Shown: in pieces, positions 24,901 to 33,012 of the stretch | Layout of the letters: the number at the start of each line of letters is the position of its first letter | Position numbering within the stretch: the stretch's first letter is position 1 | Origin: Alcanivorax sp. | GTDB lineage: Bacteria > Pseudomonadota > Gammaproteobacteria > Pseudomonadales > Alcanivoracaceae | Direction of reading: 5' to 3' | NCBI RefSeq assembly: GCF_017794965.1 | Contig: NZ_CP051240.1 | Span: forward strand, 1,240,001 to 1,304,000 | Length of the DNA: 64,000 bases | Program-made: the position numbers and the translations under genes | Notes under the pieces: model-generated | The model's database searches: none | What the model saw: only the letters and a program-made list of their open reading frames with translations | Told to the model about the DNA's origin: nothing

Positions 24901-27492
24901 GCCGCGGACAAGGCGCGTTATGCGGTGGGGGAAACGGCTCGTATCGAGCTGCCGGCCATGGCCGAAGGCCGGCTGCTGGTGAGCCTGGAAAGCGGTTCGG
25001 AAGTGCTTCAGCAGTACTGGAAACCCGCCACCGGAGAAAAGCAGACACTGACGATTCCGGTGACGGCAGACATGGCCCCCAACGTTTACCTGCATGTGGC
25101 ACTGCTGCAGCCCCACCAGCGGGATAACGACCGGCCGATCCGTCTCTATGGCGTGCTGCCCTTGCTGGTGGATGATCCGGCCACCCGTCTGCAACCGGAA
25201 ATCGATGCCCCGGCCACAGTGAAACCGGAGGAGACATTTACCGTCTCGGTCCGTGAGCAGCAGGGCAAACCCATGACGTACACCCTTGCGCTGGTGGATG
25301 AGGGGCTGCTGGGGCTGACGAATTTCCGCACCCCTGACCCCCATCAGGCGTTTTATCAACGGGAAGCGCTGGGCGTGCTGACCTGGGATCTGTTTGACCT
25401 GGTCGCCGGCGCCTATGGCGCCGAGCTGGACCAGCTGCTGGCACTGGGCGGTTCAGACAGTGGCGATGACGGCCGCGACAAGCAACGCCGTCGTTTTCCC
25501 CCGGTGGTGGAATTCCTGGGGCCATTCAGCCTGGAAGAAGGCGGGGCGGCCAGCCACGAGATTACCCTGCCACCCTACATGGGGCAGGTGCGGGTGATGC
25601 TGGTGGCCGGGGACAATGGCGCCTACGGCAAGGCCGATGCCGACATTACCGTCACCCAGCCGCTGACTCTGCTGAGCACACTGCCGCGGGTACTGGGGCC
25701 CGGTGAGAGCGTTGCCTTGCCGGTGACCGTGTTTGTGACCGACGACAGCATCGACCAGGTGTCACTGTCCGTAGAGGTGGATGAGACGCTGTTCAACGTG
25801 GACAGTGACAAGGCCAACCTGACATTCACCGGCCCGTCCGACCAGATTGCCATCCTGCGGCTGACTGCCAGACAGCAGACCGGGGTGGGGGAGATTACCG
25901 TTACGGCCACCGCCGGCGAGCACCGTGCCAGTGAGACTGTACACCTGCCGGTGAGAGCCGCTAACCCGCCCACCACCCGGGACAGCTTCAAGAAACTGGA
26001 GAAGGGCGAGCTGTGGGCACTGGAAATGGCGCCCCATGGTTTGCCGGGCACCAACACTGCCTCGCTGGCGGTGAGTACTCTGCCGGCCATGGGGCTGGAG
26101 CGCCGGTTGCAGTATCTGCTGCGCTACCCGCATGGCTGCATCGAGCAGACCACGTCGGCGGCCTTGCCGCAGTTGTACCTGCCGCAGCTGATGAACCTCA
26201 GTGATCAACAGCAACAGGACATCCAGACCCATATCGATGCGGCCATTGCCCGGCTGCAGCGATTCCAGTTAAGCAGTGGCGCCTTCAGTTACTGGCCGGG
26301 ACTGGCGCAAGCCAGTGACTGGGGCACCAGCTACGCCGGCCATTTTCTGCTGGAGGCTCGCCGGTTGGGCTATGCGGTGCCGTCCGCGGTACTGGATAAC
26401 TGGCAAAACTGGCAGAGCCGGCGCAGCCAGAGTTTGGGGGAGCGTCCCTGGCAGTGGAGTGCGGAAGCCTACCGCCAGTACACCCTGGCGTTGGCAGGCA
26501 AGCCCCAGGTTGGTGCCATGAACCGTCTGCGAGAACGCCTGCAGATGGCAGAGCAGGATTACCGCAACAGCAGCAGCTACCACAGTGGTCGCTGGCTGCT
26601 GGCGGCAGCCTACCAGCAGATGGGACTCTCCGAGGTGGCCGCTGAACTGACCGCCCTGGCCCGTGACGAGGTGAAGCAGGACGGTGCCAGCTATACCTAT
26701 GGCTCTTCGCTGCGCGATCAGGCCATCCGCCTGACCGTGACCCAGGCTCAGGGACGGGATCAGCAGGCCTGGTCACTGGCCCGTGACATTGCCGATCAGT
26801 TGGCCAGTGATGGCTGGTACAGCACCCAGACCACCGCCTGGTCATTGATGGCCATGGCCCGGTATGCCGGCAGCCAGCAGGGCGACAACGCCTACGCCTA
26901 TGCGGTGAAAGAGGGCAAGGGCAGCTGGCAGGAGGTCGCCGCCACATCGCCGGTCACTCGCCAGCCCCTGGCCTCTGCCAGGCAGGGTCTGACGGTGCGC
27001 AATGACAGCGAGCGAAAGTTGTTTGTCACCCTCAGCCAGACGGGGACTCCGGCACCGGGCAATGAGCAGGCCATTAGCGAAGGCTTGTCCTTGAGTGTGG
27101 AATTCCTGGCTGACGGTAAGCCGGTGGACCCTGCCAATCTGAAACAGGGGCAGGATTTCGTGGCCCGGGTCAGCGTCCACAATCTCACCCGTCGTACTCT
27201 GGAAGATGTGGCGCTGACACAGATTCTGCCTTCCGGCTGGCAGCTCACCAGCAGCCGCCTGGATGGCAGTGCGCAGAACAGTGAACGGGTCACCTGGCAG
27301 GATCTGCGCGATGACCGGGTCATGCATTACTTCGATCTCAAGCCGGGTATCAAGCATCGCCTGACCCTGGACGTGGCGCTTAACGCCTCCTTTGCGGGCC
27401 GTTATTATCTGCCCGCCTGGACGGTGGAAGCCATGTACGATGGCCGCTATCAGGCACGCAGCAAAGGCCAGTGGGTTGAGGTGAAGAGATAG
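21931..27492 (+). CDS. Bacterial alpha-2-macroglobulin lipoprotein with thioester
   Basis: A 1853-aa protease-trapping protein. The N-terminus is a lipoprotein signal with lipobox LVAC, so it is anchored to a periplasm-facing membrane leaflet. Multiple macroglobulin-like domains follow. The thioester signature is intact, C1403-I-E-Q1406, in YPHGCIEQTTSA, within the alpha-helical toroid domain, so it should trap proteases covalently. The C-terminal LTLDVALNASFAGRYYLPAW block is family-typical. Family members resemble E. coli YfhM and are usually next to pbpC; here no pbpC follows, only a small membrane protein. The start at 21931 is preferred (AAGGGA ten bases upstream); a second ATG lies two codons on. 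Confidence 0.92.
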   Translation: MPMWFATVIRLLLISASLMLVACDDKPEAGSQTPSGEQTTAPVTTTLTPLDNRWQQHLAATPGGTISARGPITVRFSHPVFAEQERGKALSGVVSLKPEIPHEAVAVAEDRLEIRPASPLEPGASLTLSLFAQGLDSVDDQLPPARFALQVMHQQLSLTVESLLPADDGESMTLSGRLQTRDVADPAQVEQALTVSGPGQPVLQWQHDAAGLQHAFSISGIARGDDEGELVLGWDGATLGVNNQGERRYAVPARATFAVTNVRAVNYPRPHVEVNFSEPLQGTQNLMGLVTLDRNLKPRTEVDGSRLKIYPDDDSEDTVRLVIEGGVRSAKGVRLDSKLEQTVTLMMSRPGVRFVGEGTILPRGDTLSVPFEAAAVGSVKVQAFRVFDDNMGVYLQRSDLDGAAMDNRTGRHLWQKTLDLPANGEGWQRYQLDLTELMARHPNGLVMLTLTIDGDDIHYDCPAGALTRKTSLPDNYEGPGQEVPDDRVSSYYDDAGYLSWYEQDNPCSDSYYRYNDLATSTRAFLASNLGLIAKQGEDNRLHVVATHLHDNVPAGDVTVKVYNYQQQQVGSGVTDDEGMVTLTLEGTPFYLKADQDGDTGFLKLARNRALPTNQFNTGGVRVRDGLKGFFYGERDVWRPGDTIHLTFILEDRNDQIPDDHPLTLDWFDPRGNKINSYTLEAPVNGFYAFTLATTEEAPTGNWRAVARLGQRYFDTPIRVEAIKPNRLKIDLTLPEQVSANRAEPVTLFTQWLNGATASNLKADVKVRSRAMTTRFDGLDAFQFDDATRALGSEPFTAFDASVNTEGKARFPLTVPAEQPPGMMRATLTTRVFENSGDYSTQIRSVPVYPYEQWAGMRIPEGSGWGGALARNAQHAIDLISVDSDGKPLAGRPLMLTVYEINWRWWWDRSGDDLTHFISDPHTRVIREVGITTDAQGRGQWVLEGEDYDWGRHLIRVCDQQSEHCASQTVYLGWSPDQAAGSQDAATRLSLAADKARYAVGETARIELPAMAEGRLLVSLESGSEVLQQYWKPATGEKQTLTIPVTADMAPNVYLHVALLQPHQRDNDRPIRLYGVLPLLVDDPATRLQPEIDAPATVKPEETFTVSVREQQGKPMTYTLALVDEGLLGLTNFRTPDPHQAFYQREALGVLTWDLFDLVAGAYGAELDQLLALGGSDSGDDGRDKQRRRFPPVVEFLGPFSLEEGGAASHEITLPPYMGQVRVMLVAGDNGAYGKADADITVTQPLTLLSTLPRVLGPGESVALPVTVFVTDDSIDQVSLSVEVDETLFNVDSDKANLTFTGPSDQIAILRLTARQQTGVGEITVTATAGEHRASETVHLPVRAANPPTTRDSFKKLEKGELWALEMAPHGLPGTNTASLAVSTLPAMGLERRLQYLLRYPHGCIEQTTSAALPQLYLPQLMNLSDQQQQDIQTHIDAAIARLQRFQLSSGAFSYWPGLAQASDWGTSYAGHFLLEARRLGYAVPSAVLDNWQNWQSRRSQSLGERPWQWSAEAYRQYTLALAGKPQVGAMNRLRERLQMAEQDYRNSSSYHSGRWLLAAAYQQMGLSEVAAELTALARDEVKQDGASYTYGSSLRDQAIRLTVTQAQGRDQQAWSLARDIADQLASDGWYSTQTTAWSLMAMARYAGSQQGDNAYAYAVKEGKGSWQEVAATSPVTRQPLASARQGLTVRNDSERKLFVTLSQTGTPAPGNEQAISEGLSLSVEFLADGKPVDPANLKQGQDFVARVSVHNLTRRTLEDVALTQILPSGWQLTSSRLDGSAQNSERVTWQDLRDDRVMHYFDLKPGIKHRLTLDVALNASFAGRYYLPAWTVEAMYDGRYQARSKGQWVEVKR

Positions 27493-27499
27493 CGGCATG

Positions 27500-27556
27500 C
27501 TGGATGCCAGACGCCCGATGCCGGACGACAGCCCGTCCGGTGTCAGGCTGTAATCC
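27500..27556. repeat. GCCGGACG-type palindromic repeat
   Basis: A run of GATGCC(A/G)GACG words folds onto CCGTCCGGTGTCAGGC. Related palindromic strings occur at 50205-50250 and, best conserved, at 61549-61612. All are intergenic and directly downstream of coding regions. Confidence 0.55.
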
Positions 27557-27602
27557 ATTCAAGCAGTCCCGAAATCACGAATTGAATCAAGGAAAAACAG
27601 CC

Positions 27603-28004
27603 ATGATGAAATGGCGATTGATCCTGTCCAGCACCGCGCTCGCGGTGGTGCTGTGCATGTGGTACTACACCTTTGTCTGGCAGCAAGGCCGGCCTCCGGC
27701 GGGGGGCGTGAAAGTGGTGCAGCAACAAACGGCCGATGGCGTGGACTGGTACATCACCCTGCATGATAAGGGGCAGACGCACTGGCAGGCCGAGGGCAGC
27801 AACTTTGCGCTGGCTATCGACAAACTGGGTAATGATGGCTTCGCGGTGGATCTGGAATACCAGAGTGGCGAGGCGCGCCGGCATATCCAGCAGAAACTCC
27901 GGCTCGAGCCGGGCCTCAGCCTGATCGCCGCCTTCGGGGAAGGCCAGTACAGCGAAGCCCCGCATCGGGTGCTGTTGGAGCGGGTGGTGACTGGGGGGGA
28001 ATAG
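27603..28004 (+). CDS. Small single-pass membrane protein of unknown function
   Basis: A 133-aa protein with one hydrophobic N-terminal segment (residues about 5-25, LILSSTALAVVLCMWYYTFV) and a ~105-residue soluble part that would face the periplasm. I do not recognise the domain. It follows the macroglobulin gene by 110 bases in the same direction, but a repeat lies between, so co-transcription is uncertain. The ATG at 27603 follows AAGGAAAA and is itself followed by a second ATG. By position it may assist the macroglobulin, but this is only proximity. Confidence 0.65.
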   Translation: MMKWRLILSSTALAVVLCMWYYTFVWQQGRPPAGGVKVVQQQTADGVDWYITLHDKGQTHWQAEGSNFALAIDKLGNDGFAVDLEYQSGEARRHIQQKLRLEPGLSLIAAFGEGQYSEAPHRVLLERVVTGGE

Positions 28005-28099
28005 CCAGGAGCTTCGGGCTATAAGCTACAAGCGACACTGACAGGATTAACGGAGGTCTCAACGTTCCCGGAGGTCGGTGGTTTCCTTTGCGGCCGGAT

Positions 28100-28124
28100 T
28101 CGCCCAGGCGAGCTGGGCTCCTAC
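28100..28124 (-). repeat. Single REP sequence
   Basis: One half of the same REP found as doublets at 54-60 kb (complement of GTAGGAGCCCAGCTCGCC). It stands without a partner in the gap before the convergent outer-membrane barrel gene, beside an AGCT-rich string (28009-28030). Confidence 0.6.
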
Positions 28125-28210
28125 AAAAACTGCGTTTCCAAAAAGTGGTTGTGGGAATGTGGCGCAGCGGAGTAACGCACGGGGTACGGCACAAATGCAG
28201 ATGCGGGATA

Positions 28211-28240
28211 AAACAAAGGCGCCAAAAGGCGCCCCTGTTT
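28211..28240 (-). terminator. Terminator of the outer-membrane barrel gene
   Basis: On the minus strand GGGGCGCC-TTTT-GGCGCCTT forms a 6-7-bp GC stem, followed by TGTTTTA, 16 bases past the stop codon. Confidence 0.75.
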
Positions 28241-28256
28241 CATACTGAAAAAACGA

Positions 28257-28769
28257 TCAGAACTGGAAACGCAGGCCTGCGCCAAACATGTCCACGTTCA
28301 ACTCGTTATCAAAGCGCATGTATTCTGCATAGACATACAGCTTGTCCATCAGGTCTACCGTTGCGCCAAGGCCACCGAAGGCATCGGTGGACGAGTCATC
28401 GTCGTCACCCAGCGGGTGTTTGATATCGAAATCGGTATTGGCAATACCGCCCTTGCCATACAGCCCTACCGGGCCCAGTTCGAAGGACAGCAGGCCCGCG
28501 AAGGTCAGGGCTCCCCCTTCCACCTTTACGTTGCCATTACCTTCCACTTCACCAAAATCGTAGTAACCGATTTCCGCACCCACCAGCTCGATGGGGCGCC
28601 AGCCCAGGAACAGGCCGCCGGTGGTGTTATCGTCATCGAATTCCACATTCTCGACTTCTTCATCCACGGCCGTGTTATAAAGCCCTGCGCCAATGTAGAC
28701 ACCGGCACTGGCAAGTGGGGTGAGGGCCAGCAGTGCAGCCCCGGCAAACAGTTTTTGTAGGCGTTTCAT
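28257..28769 (-). CDS. Small outer-membrane beta-barrel protein
   Basis: A 170-aa protein with a cleavable signal peptide ending PLASA-GVY and a body of alternating hydrophobic strands: VYIGAGLYN, GLFLGWRPI, ELVGAEIGYYDFG and others. It ends GAGLRFQF with the terminal Phe recognised by the Bam complex. Length and strand count fit an eight-stranded OmpA/OmpX-like barrel. Acidic loops (EEVENVEFDDDN; LGDDDDSSTD) suggest cation-exposed surface loops. Its function is unknown. The gene is transcribed alone, divergent from the HAD gene, and has its own terminator. Confidence 0.8.
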   Translation of the reverse strand: MKRLQKLFAGAALLALTPLASAGVYIGAGLYNTAVDEEVENVEFDDDNTTGGLFLGWRPIELVGAEIGYYDFGEVEGNGNVKVEGGALTFAGLLSFELGPVGLYGKGGIANTDFDIKHPLGDDDDSSTDAFGGLGATVDLMDKLYVYAEYMRFDNELNVDMFGAGLRFQF

Positions 28770-28876
28770 AGCATCACTCCCTGATAATGGTCTCAGGCAG
28801 TATTACTGATAATGACAGTGATGTGTATAGGTGGGTGTCACACTCTGGTGAGCAAGCAATGGCAAGGGAGGACTGC

Positions 28877-29461
28877 GTGAGCATCAATTATTCGGAACTG
28901 CGCGGCATGATCTTTGATCTGGACGGCACCCTGGTGGATTCCCGTCTGGATTTCACTGTCATTCGGCAGGCGCTGGGATGTCCTGAGGGCATAGGCGTAT
29001 TGGAGTTCATCGATACCCTGCCGCAGGCTGAGCAGGAGGCTGCGCATCAGGTCGTGCTGGATCACGAAAGGGCCGGCGCAGAGCGTGCCGAGTGGATGCC
29101 TGGCGCCCTGGCGTGTCTGCAACGGCTGGAGGCCAACGGGGTGCCGGTGGCGATCCTCACCCGCAACGCCCGCAGCATCGCCGAGCTGACTCTGTCGCGG
29201 CTGGGCTTTGCCATAGACTGCCTGCTGGCGCGGGAAGATGCGCCGCCCAAGCCGGCGCCTGATGGTCTGTTGCACATTGCGACGCAATGGCAACTTCCCC
29301 CTGAGCGGCTGGCCTACGTGGGGGATTTTCGTTTTGACCTGGAGGCGGCGCGTAATGCCGGGATGGTGGGGATCTATTACGACCCTGGCGAAACCGGGAC
29401 GCATAGCCAGCTTGCGGATGGGGTGATCAACCATTTCGATCAGCTGAATCTCGCTCAGTGA
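28877..29461 (+). CDS. HAD-superfamily phosphatase
   Basis: A 194-aa haloacid-dehalogenase-type hydrolase. Motif I is MIFDLDGTLVD with nucleophile D14 and acid D16; motif II is the Thr in VAILTRN; motif III is the Lys in PPKPAPDG; motif IV is GDFRFDLEAARNAG. A small helical cap lies between motifs I and II, as in phosphoglycolate phosphatase-like members. The substrate cannot be told from sequence. The GTG at 28877, with GGGAGG five bases upstream, is preferred to an ATG at 28859 that has no ribosome site. Confidence 0.85.
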   Translation: MSINYSELRGMIFDLDGTLVDSRLDFTVIRQALGCPEGIGVLEFIDTLPQAEQEAAHQVVLDHERAGAERAEWMPGALACLQRLEANGVPVAILTRNARSIAELTLSRLGFAIDCLLAREDAPPKPAPDGLLHIATQWQLPPERLAYVGDFRFDLEAARNAGMVGIYYDPGETGTHSQLADGVINHFDQLNLAQ

Positions 29462-29471
29462 TCTGCGGGGA

Positions 29472-30071
29472 TTAACGCGGTTGTCGCAGCATGCCCCAAT
29501 GCATCACCGCGCCGCCGGGCAGATAGCCATGGTGGACCACCTCGAACCCGAAGCGCAGATAAAGCGACACATTCTCCTCATTGTGGGTATCCAGATAGGC
29601 CGGCGTGCCTTCCCGGTCCAGACGTTCCAGGGTGGGGCGCAGAATGGCTGAGCCGAGCCCCTTGCCTTGTTGCGCCGGGTCTACTCCGAAGGTGCTTAGA
29701 TAGGCGTGCGGTTCACTGATGATGGTCTGGTGCATGGAATGCATATCTTCCACCGCATCCAGCTGACGCTTGATAGCCGCAGGGCCCTGCACGAACAACG
29801 CCGGTAACACCCCGAAGCGAAGCAGATCCAGATTGGAGTGATGCATGGCCGTGGACGGCAACCACAAAGCCACCCCGTCGGTACTCTGGTCGGCACAGAT
29901 GATCTCGCCGTAAAGCGCCGCGTGCCGCAGCATGAAGCGAAAACTGTGAAAACATTGCCGTGCCCGTTTGGCGGCATCGGGAAAGAAATACACGAACAGG
30001 GGGTCATCGTGAAAAGCCCGGCTGAGTACTCTGGCCAGGTGCTCCGTCTGAGGATGAAACTCGGTTGTCAT
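29472..30071 (-). CDS. GNAT-family N-acetyltransferase
   Basis: A 199-aa acetyltransferase. The acetyl-CoA pyrophosphate loop reads VDPAQQGKGLGSAIL (Q/R-x-x-G-x-G/A), followed by AYLDTHNEENVSLYLRFGF, the usual C-terminal beta-alpha unit with the Tyr next to the thiol site. The N-terminal part (RAFHDDPLFVYFFPD) resembles a common GNAT subgroup often found beside fungal or actinobacterial resistance genes, but the acceptor is unknown. It converges with the HAD gene, with about ten bases between the stops. Confidence 0.82.
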   Translation of the reverse strand: MTTEFHPQTEHLARVLSRAFHDDPLFVYFFPDAAKRARQCFHSFRFMLRHAALYGEIICADQSTDGVALWLPSTAMHHSNLDLLRFGVLPALFVQGPAAIKRQLDAVEDMHSMHQTIISEPHAYLSTFGVDPAQQGKGLGSAILRPTLERLDREGTPAYLDTHNEENVSLYLRFGFEVVHHGYLPGGAVMHWGMLRQPR

Positions 30072-30167
30072 TATGATCCTGTTCTTGCTGTTTGGGATTC
30101 AGCGCTGAAGTGCATGGTATGACGAGAAGCCTACGGCAGCGAGGAATAATTCAGGTTGTATACCCTG

Positions 30168-31193
30168 TTAGGCAGCAATCCGGTTTCGGCCGGTGGACTT
30201 CGCCTCATACAGCTTTTCATCCGCACTGCGAGTGAGGATGTCCAGTGTATCGCCATCGGCACCCAGCTGGGCGATACCACCACTGACAGTGAGGGTGACC
30301 GGCGCGCCTTCCAGATCCAGCGCTTCCTGTGACAGCTTGCGGCGAATCTTGTCCGCTACCATCCGTGCCTGTTCCTTGTCCGTATCCGGTAACAACAGAC
30401 AGAACTCTTCGCCGCCCATGCGGGCGACCAGGTCAGTCTGGCGCACGGTGGTGCGCATCAGATTGGCGAAGTATTGCAGGGCCTTGTCGCCAGCGGCATG
30501 ACCGTGGGTGTCATTGATGCGCTTGAAGAAATCCAGGTCCAGCAATACCAGCGACAGCGGGTTGCCTTGGCGCTGGTGTCGTGAGCGTTCCAGATCAAAG
30601 CGGGTCTGCAGGTGTGCCCGGTTTGGCAGCTGGGTCAGTGGGTCGGAATGTGCCTGCTGTGTGAGTCGTTGCTCGCTTTGTTCGCGGGTGATCTCGTACA
30701 CATGGGAAAAGGCAATCAGGCACAGGGTCAGCACCGAAATATTGGCCAGAACCGGCGGTTGCATCATCTGCGGATCATGGCCGAAACGGTGAAAGAAAAT
30801 GGCAGTGGCAATACCGATGTAGAGCAGACTCATGCCAAGCCCTTTTACCCGGCCTACCAGCAAATGGGACACGATGGGGATCAGGAATATCCAGATAAAG
30901 ACATTGGCGGTGGAGCGCGGGGAGGCCATGGCGACCATCATGATCGTGAAAAAGGGAAACAGGTACGCCATGGCCCAGAATTCCAGGCGGCGGGTATCAC
31001 GGATGATCAGCAGCAGGGCCAATGAATAGGTGGCCATGACCAGTTCGGCAATGGCCACCACGTTGTTGCCGCGGCCGAAGTTGATCCACGCAAACAGCAG
31101 ACCGCTGAAGAAAGTAATGACGAGTAGGGCGTTCAGAAGTGCCTTGCGATAGGGGCGTGCCAGGTGCTGCTGGTAACCGGGCGGGTTGTACAT
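30168..31193 (-). CDS. Membrane-bound diguanylate cyclase (GGDEF)
   Basis: A 341-aa enzyme expected to make c-di-GMP from two GTP. Five to six hydrophobic helices cover residues about 18-165. The GGDEF domain starts at about 180 (DPLTQLPNRAHL), with the active-site motif GGEEF at 260-264, so it should be catalytic. An intact inhibitory site R251-Q-T-D254 lies just upstream, meaning product feedback. No PAS or EAL domain is present. It is monocistronic. Its product could feed the PelD receptor encoded 14 kb away, but nothing in the sequence links the two directly. Confidence 0.9.
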   Translation of the reverse strand: MYNPPGYQQHLARPYRKALLNALLVITFFSGLLFAWINFGRGNNVVAIAELVMATYSLALLLIIRDTRRLEFWAMAYLFPFFTIMMVAMASPRSTANVFIWIFLIPIVSHLLVGRVKGLGMSLLYIGIATAIFFHRFGHDPQMMQPPVLANISVLTLCLIAFSHVYEITREQSEQRLTQQAHSDPLTQLPNRAHLQTRFDLERSRHQRQGNPLSLVLLDLDFFKRINDTHGHAAGDKALQYFANLMRTTVRQTDLVARMGGEEFCLLLPDTDKEQARMVADKIRRKLSQEALDLEGAPVTLTVSGGIAQLGADGDTLDILTRSADEKLYEAKSTGRNRIAA

Positions 31194-31409
31194 TGTGTTG
31201 GGAGTCCCTGATACGGCGTGAAGTCCATGCGTCTTTGATGCGCAATTTTTATACTACCAGAGAGACCGGGGGCGGGACAGTGAACGCAGCGTCCGTGCTT
31301 CTCGTTGCATTGAGCATTTAGCGGCATACGCTTCGCTTTCCTCTGCCGGCCACCAGTGCCTACTCCACTGAGATAAAGGCCTGTTGTGTCTGCGCGTGAA
31401 GGCCACACG

Positions 31410-31716
31410 TTAAGGAGCCTCTGAATAACTCCTTGCGTGCTCAGCGTGGTCTGGAGTGTGCAGCTGTTGTGTCTTGACTCGATGGTCAGGGTGGTTCCCT
31501 TTCCGAGAGGCAAGGCGCAGCAGATGGGCACTCCAGGCCGCGCCTTTATGCCCGAACGGGTGCTCTCGGGTCTTCCAGGCTGGCCCGCACTCGTTGTTGC
31601 GCTTTTTCAACAGGCAACCAGCATGCCATCAAAAGCGCGCCCCTCTTTACCTTTGCCGAGGGGGCGAACCAGTCTGAAAGACTGAGCATGCAAGGAGTTA
31701 TTCAGAGGCTCCTTAA
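31410..31716. mobile_element. MITE-like element with TTAA target duplication
   Basis: A 299-bp element (31414-31712) bounded by terminal inverted repeats of about 31 bp with one mismatch, beginning GGAGCCTCTGAATAACTCC on each strand. TTAA flanks it on both sides, matching the YTAR duplication of the IS5 group. It contains no transposase and no convincing ORF, so it would depend on an enzyme supplied in trans. The rest of the gap, 31194-31409, shows nothing recognisable. Confidence 0.82.
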
Positions 31717-31795
31717 CTATTGGCACAGCTACACCTTTGCGCCGCCTTGTTGCGGTGCTAGCGTCAGGCATCGTGAATTGTTGCTGGAGAAAGGC

Positions 31796-32866
31796 ATGTC
31801 CAAGGAATCGCTGACCGTCATGGTGACGGGTGCGTCCGGTTATATCGCAGGCTGGATCATCAAGTATCTGCTGGATGAAGGCCACACCGTGCATGGCACC
31901 GTTCGGAACCCGGACAAGACAGCCAGTGTTGCCCATCTGCTGAAAATGGCCGAGCAGGCCCAGGGCACCCTGAAACTGTTCAAAGCGGATCTTCTGGATG
32001 CGGACAGCTTCGATGCCCCCCTGCAGGGCTGCGATATTCTCATGCATACCGCATCGCCCTTTGTGCTGGACGGGTTCACCGATGCCAACGAAGCTCTGGT
32101 GCGCCCGGCGGTGGAGGGGACCCGCAATGTGCTCAATGCGGCCAACCGGTGTGACACCCTCAAACGGGTCGTGCTGACCAGCAGCGTGGCGTCGGTGTAT
32201 GGCGACGGTACCGACATGAAAGGCAAGTCAGCCTTTACCGAAGAAGACTGGAACACCACCAGCAGTGTGGATCACAACCCCTATCAATACTCCAAGGTGG
32301 CCGCCGAGCGGGAGGCGTGGAAAATCCATGATGCACAGAGTGGTGAACAAGATCGCCGCTGGGATCTGGTTACCATCAACCCGGGCATGGTCTATGGGCC
32401 CTCCCTGACCAACGCCAGCAGCTCGGCCAGCATCGGCACCCTGCTGGACATGGGGCGTGGCAAGCTGAAGACCGGTGTACCGGATCTGGTTTATGGGGCA
32501 GTGGACGTTCGAGATGTGGCCCGGGCCCATCTGTTGGCGGCCTTCAACCCGGACGCCTCCGGTCGCTATATCCTGGTCAGTGAGTCGGTTTCCATGCTCG
32601 ACATTGCGGCTACCCTGAGAAAGCAGTTTGGCAACCAGTATCCGTTCCCGAAAATGAAGGTGCCGAAGCCGATGGTGTGGCTGTTTGGTCCGATGATGGG
32701 GCCGGTCACCCGCAAGTTCATCAGCCGCAATGTGGGCTATCCGATCCGTTTTGATAACAGCCGCAGCAAGGCGCTGGGCATCCAGTACCGGAGCGTGGCG
32801 GACACCCTGAAAGATCACTTTGAGCAAGTACTGGAGGACGGACTGGTCAGGCGGCGTACCGCCTGA
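31796..32866 (+). CDS. Extended SDR oxidoreductase (dihydroflavonol reductase-like)
   Basis: A 356-aa NAD(P)-dependent reductase/epimerase. The Rossmann motif is TGASGYIAG (residues 11-19), the central DILMHTASP is typical of dihydroflavonol-4-reductase-like enzymes, and the catalytic pair is Y163-x3-K167 in YQYSKVAAE. It ends with the NAD-dependent-epimerase type C-terminal half. These enzymes reduce ketones or aldehydes; the substrate is unknown. The ATG at 31796 is preferred because the upstream in-frame extension would run into the MITE-like element. The element therefore lies just 80 bases before the gene and may have replaced or added to its promoter region. Confidence 0.86.
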   Translation: MSKESLTVMVTGASGYIAGWIIKYLLDEGHTVHGTVRNPDKTASVAHLLKMAEQAQGTLKLFKADLLDADSFDAPLQGCDILMHTASPFVLDGFTDANEALVRPAVEGTRNVLNAANRCDTLKRVVLTSSVASVYGDGTDMKGKSAFTEEDWNTTSSVDHNPYQYSKVAAEREAWKIHDAQSGEQDRRWDLVTINPGMVYGPSLTNASSSASIGTLLDMGRGKLKTGVPDLVYGAVDVRDVARAHLLAAFNPDASGRYILVSESVSMLDIAATLRKQFGNQYPFPKMKVPKPMVWLFGPMMGPVTRKFISRNVGYPIRFDNSRSKALGIQYRSVADTLKDHFEQVLEDGLVRRRTA

Positions 32867-32874
32867 TCCTGGCT

Positions 32875-32896
32875 AACGCGGCTGTATGGCCGCGTT
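32875..32896 (+). terminator. Hairpin after the SDR gene
   Basis: AACGCGGC/GCCGCGTT with a 6-nt loop, followed by GTTGTCC. The stem is strong but the tail is only partly T-rich. A second hairpin, AAGTGGCC/GGCCACTT (32935-32955), follows about 40 bases later and may act with it. Confidence 0.6.
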
Positions 32897-33012
32897 GTTG
32901 TCCGTCTGGATAACCAGACACATCGTTGAAGCAAAAGTGGCCCGTTCGGCCACTTCTTGCAGGATTGTTATTCTGGTACGTTCGTGCACAAATTGTGAGG
33001 CAGGAACTGCTA

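Noticed and set aside
22414..25359. 981-codon open frame on the minus strand inside the macroglobulin gene
   Set aside because: It is fully antisense to an excellent gene, has no protein features, and arises from the GC-rich codon pattern.
31688..31795. Longer N-terminus for the SDR protein
   Set aside because: The added codons come from the right end of the MITE-like element; the Rossmann motif fits a start at 31796.
32926..33012. Upstream extension of the ceramidase-like gene that would give a signal-like N-terminus
   Set aside because: It needs a TTG start without a ribosome site and runs through the AAGTGGCC/GGCCACTT hairpin; the ATG at 33013 is better placed.
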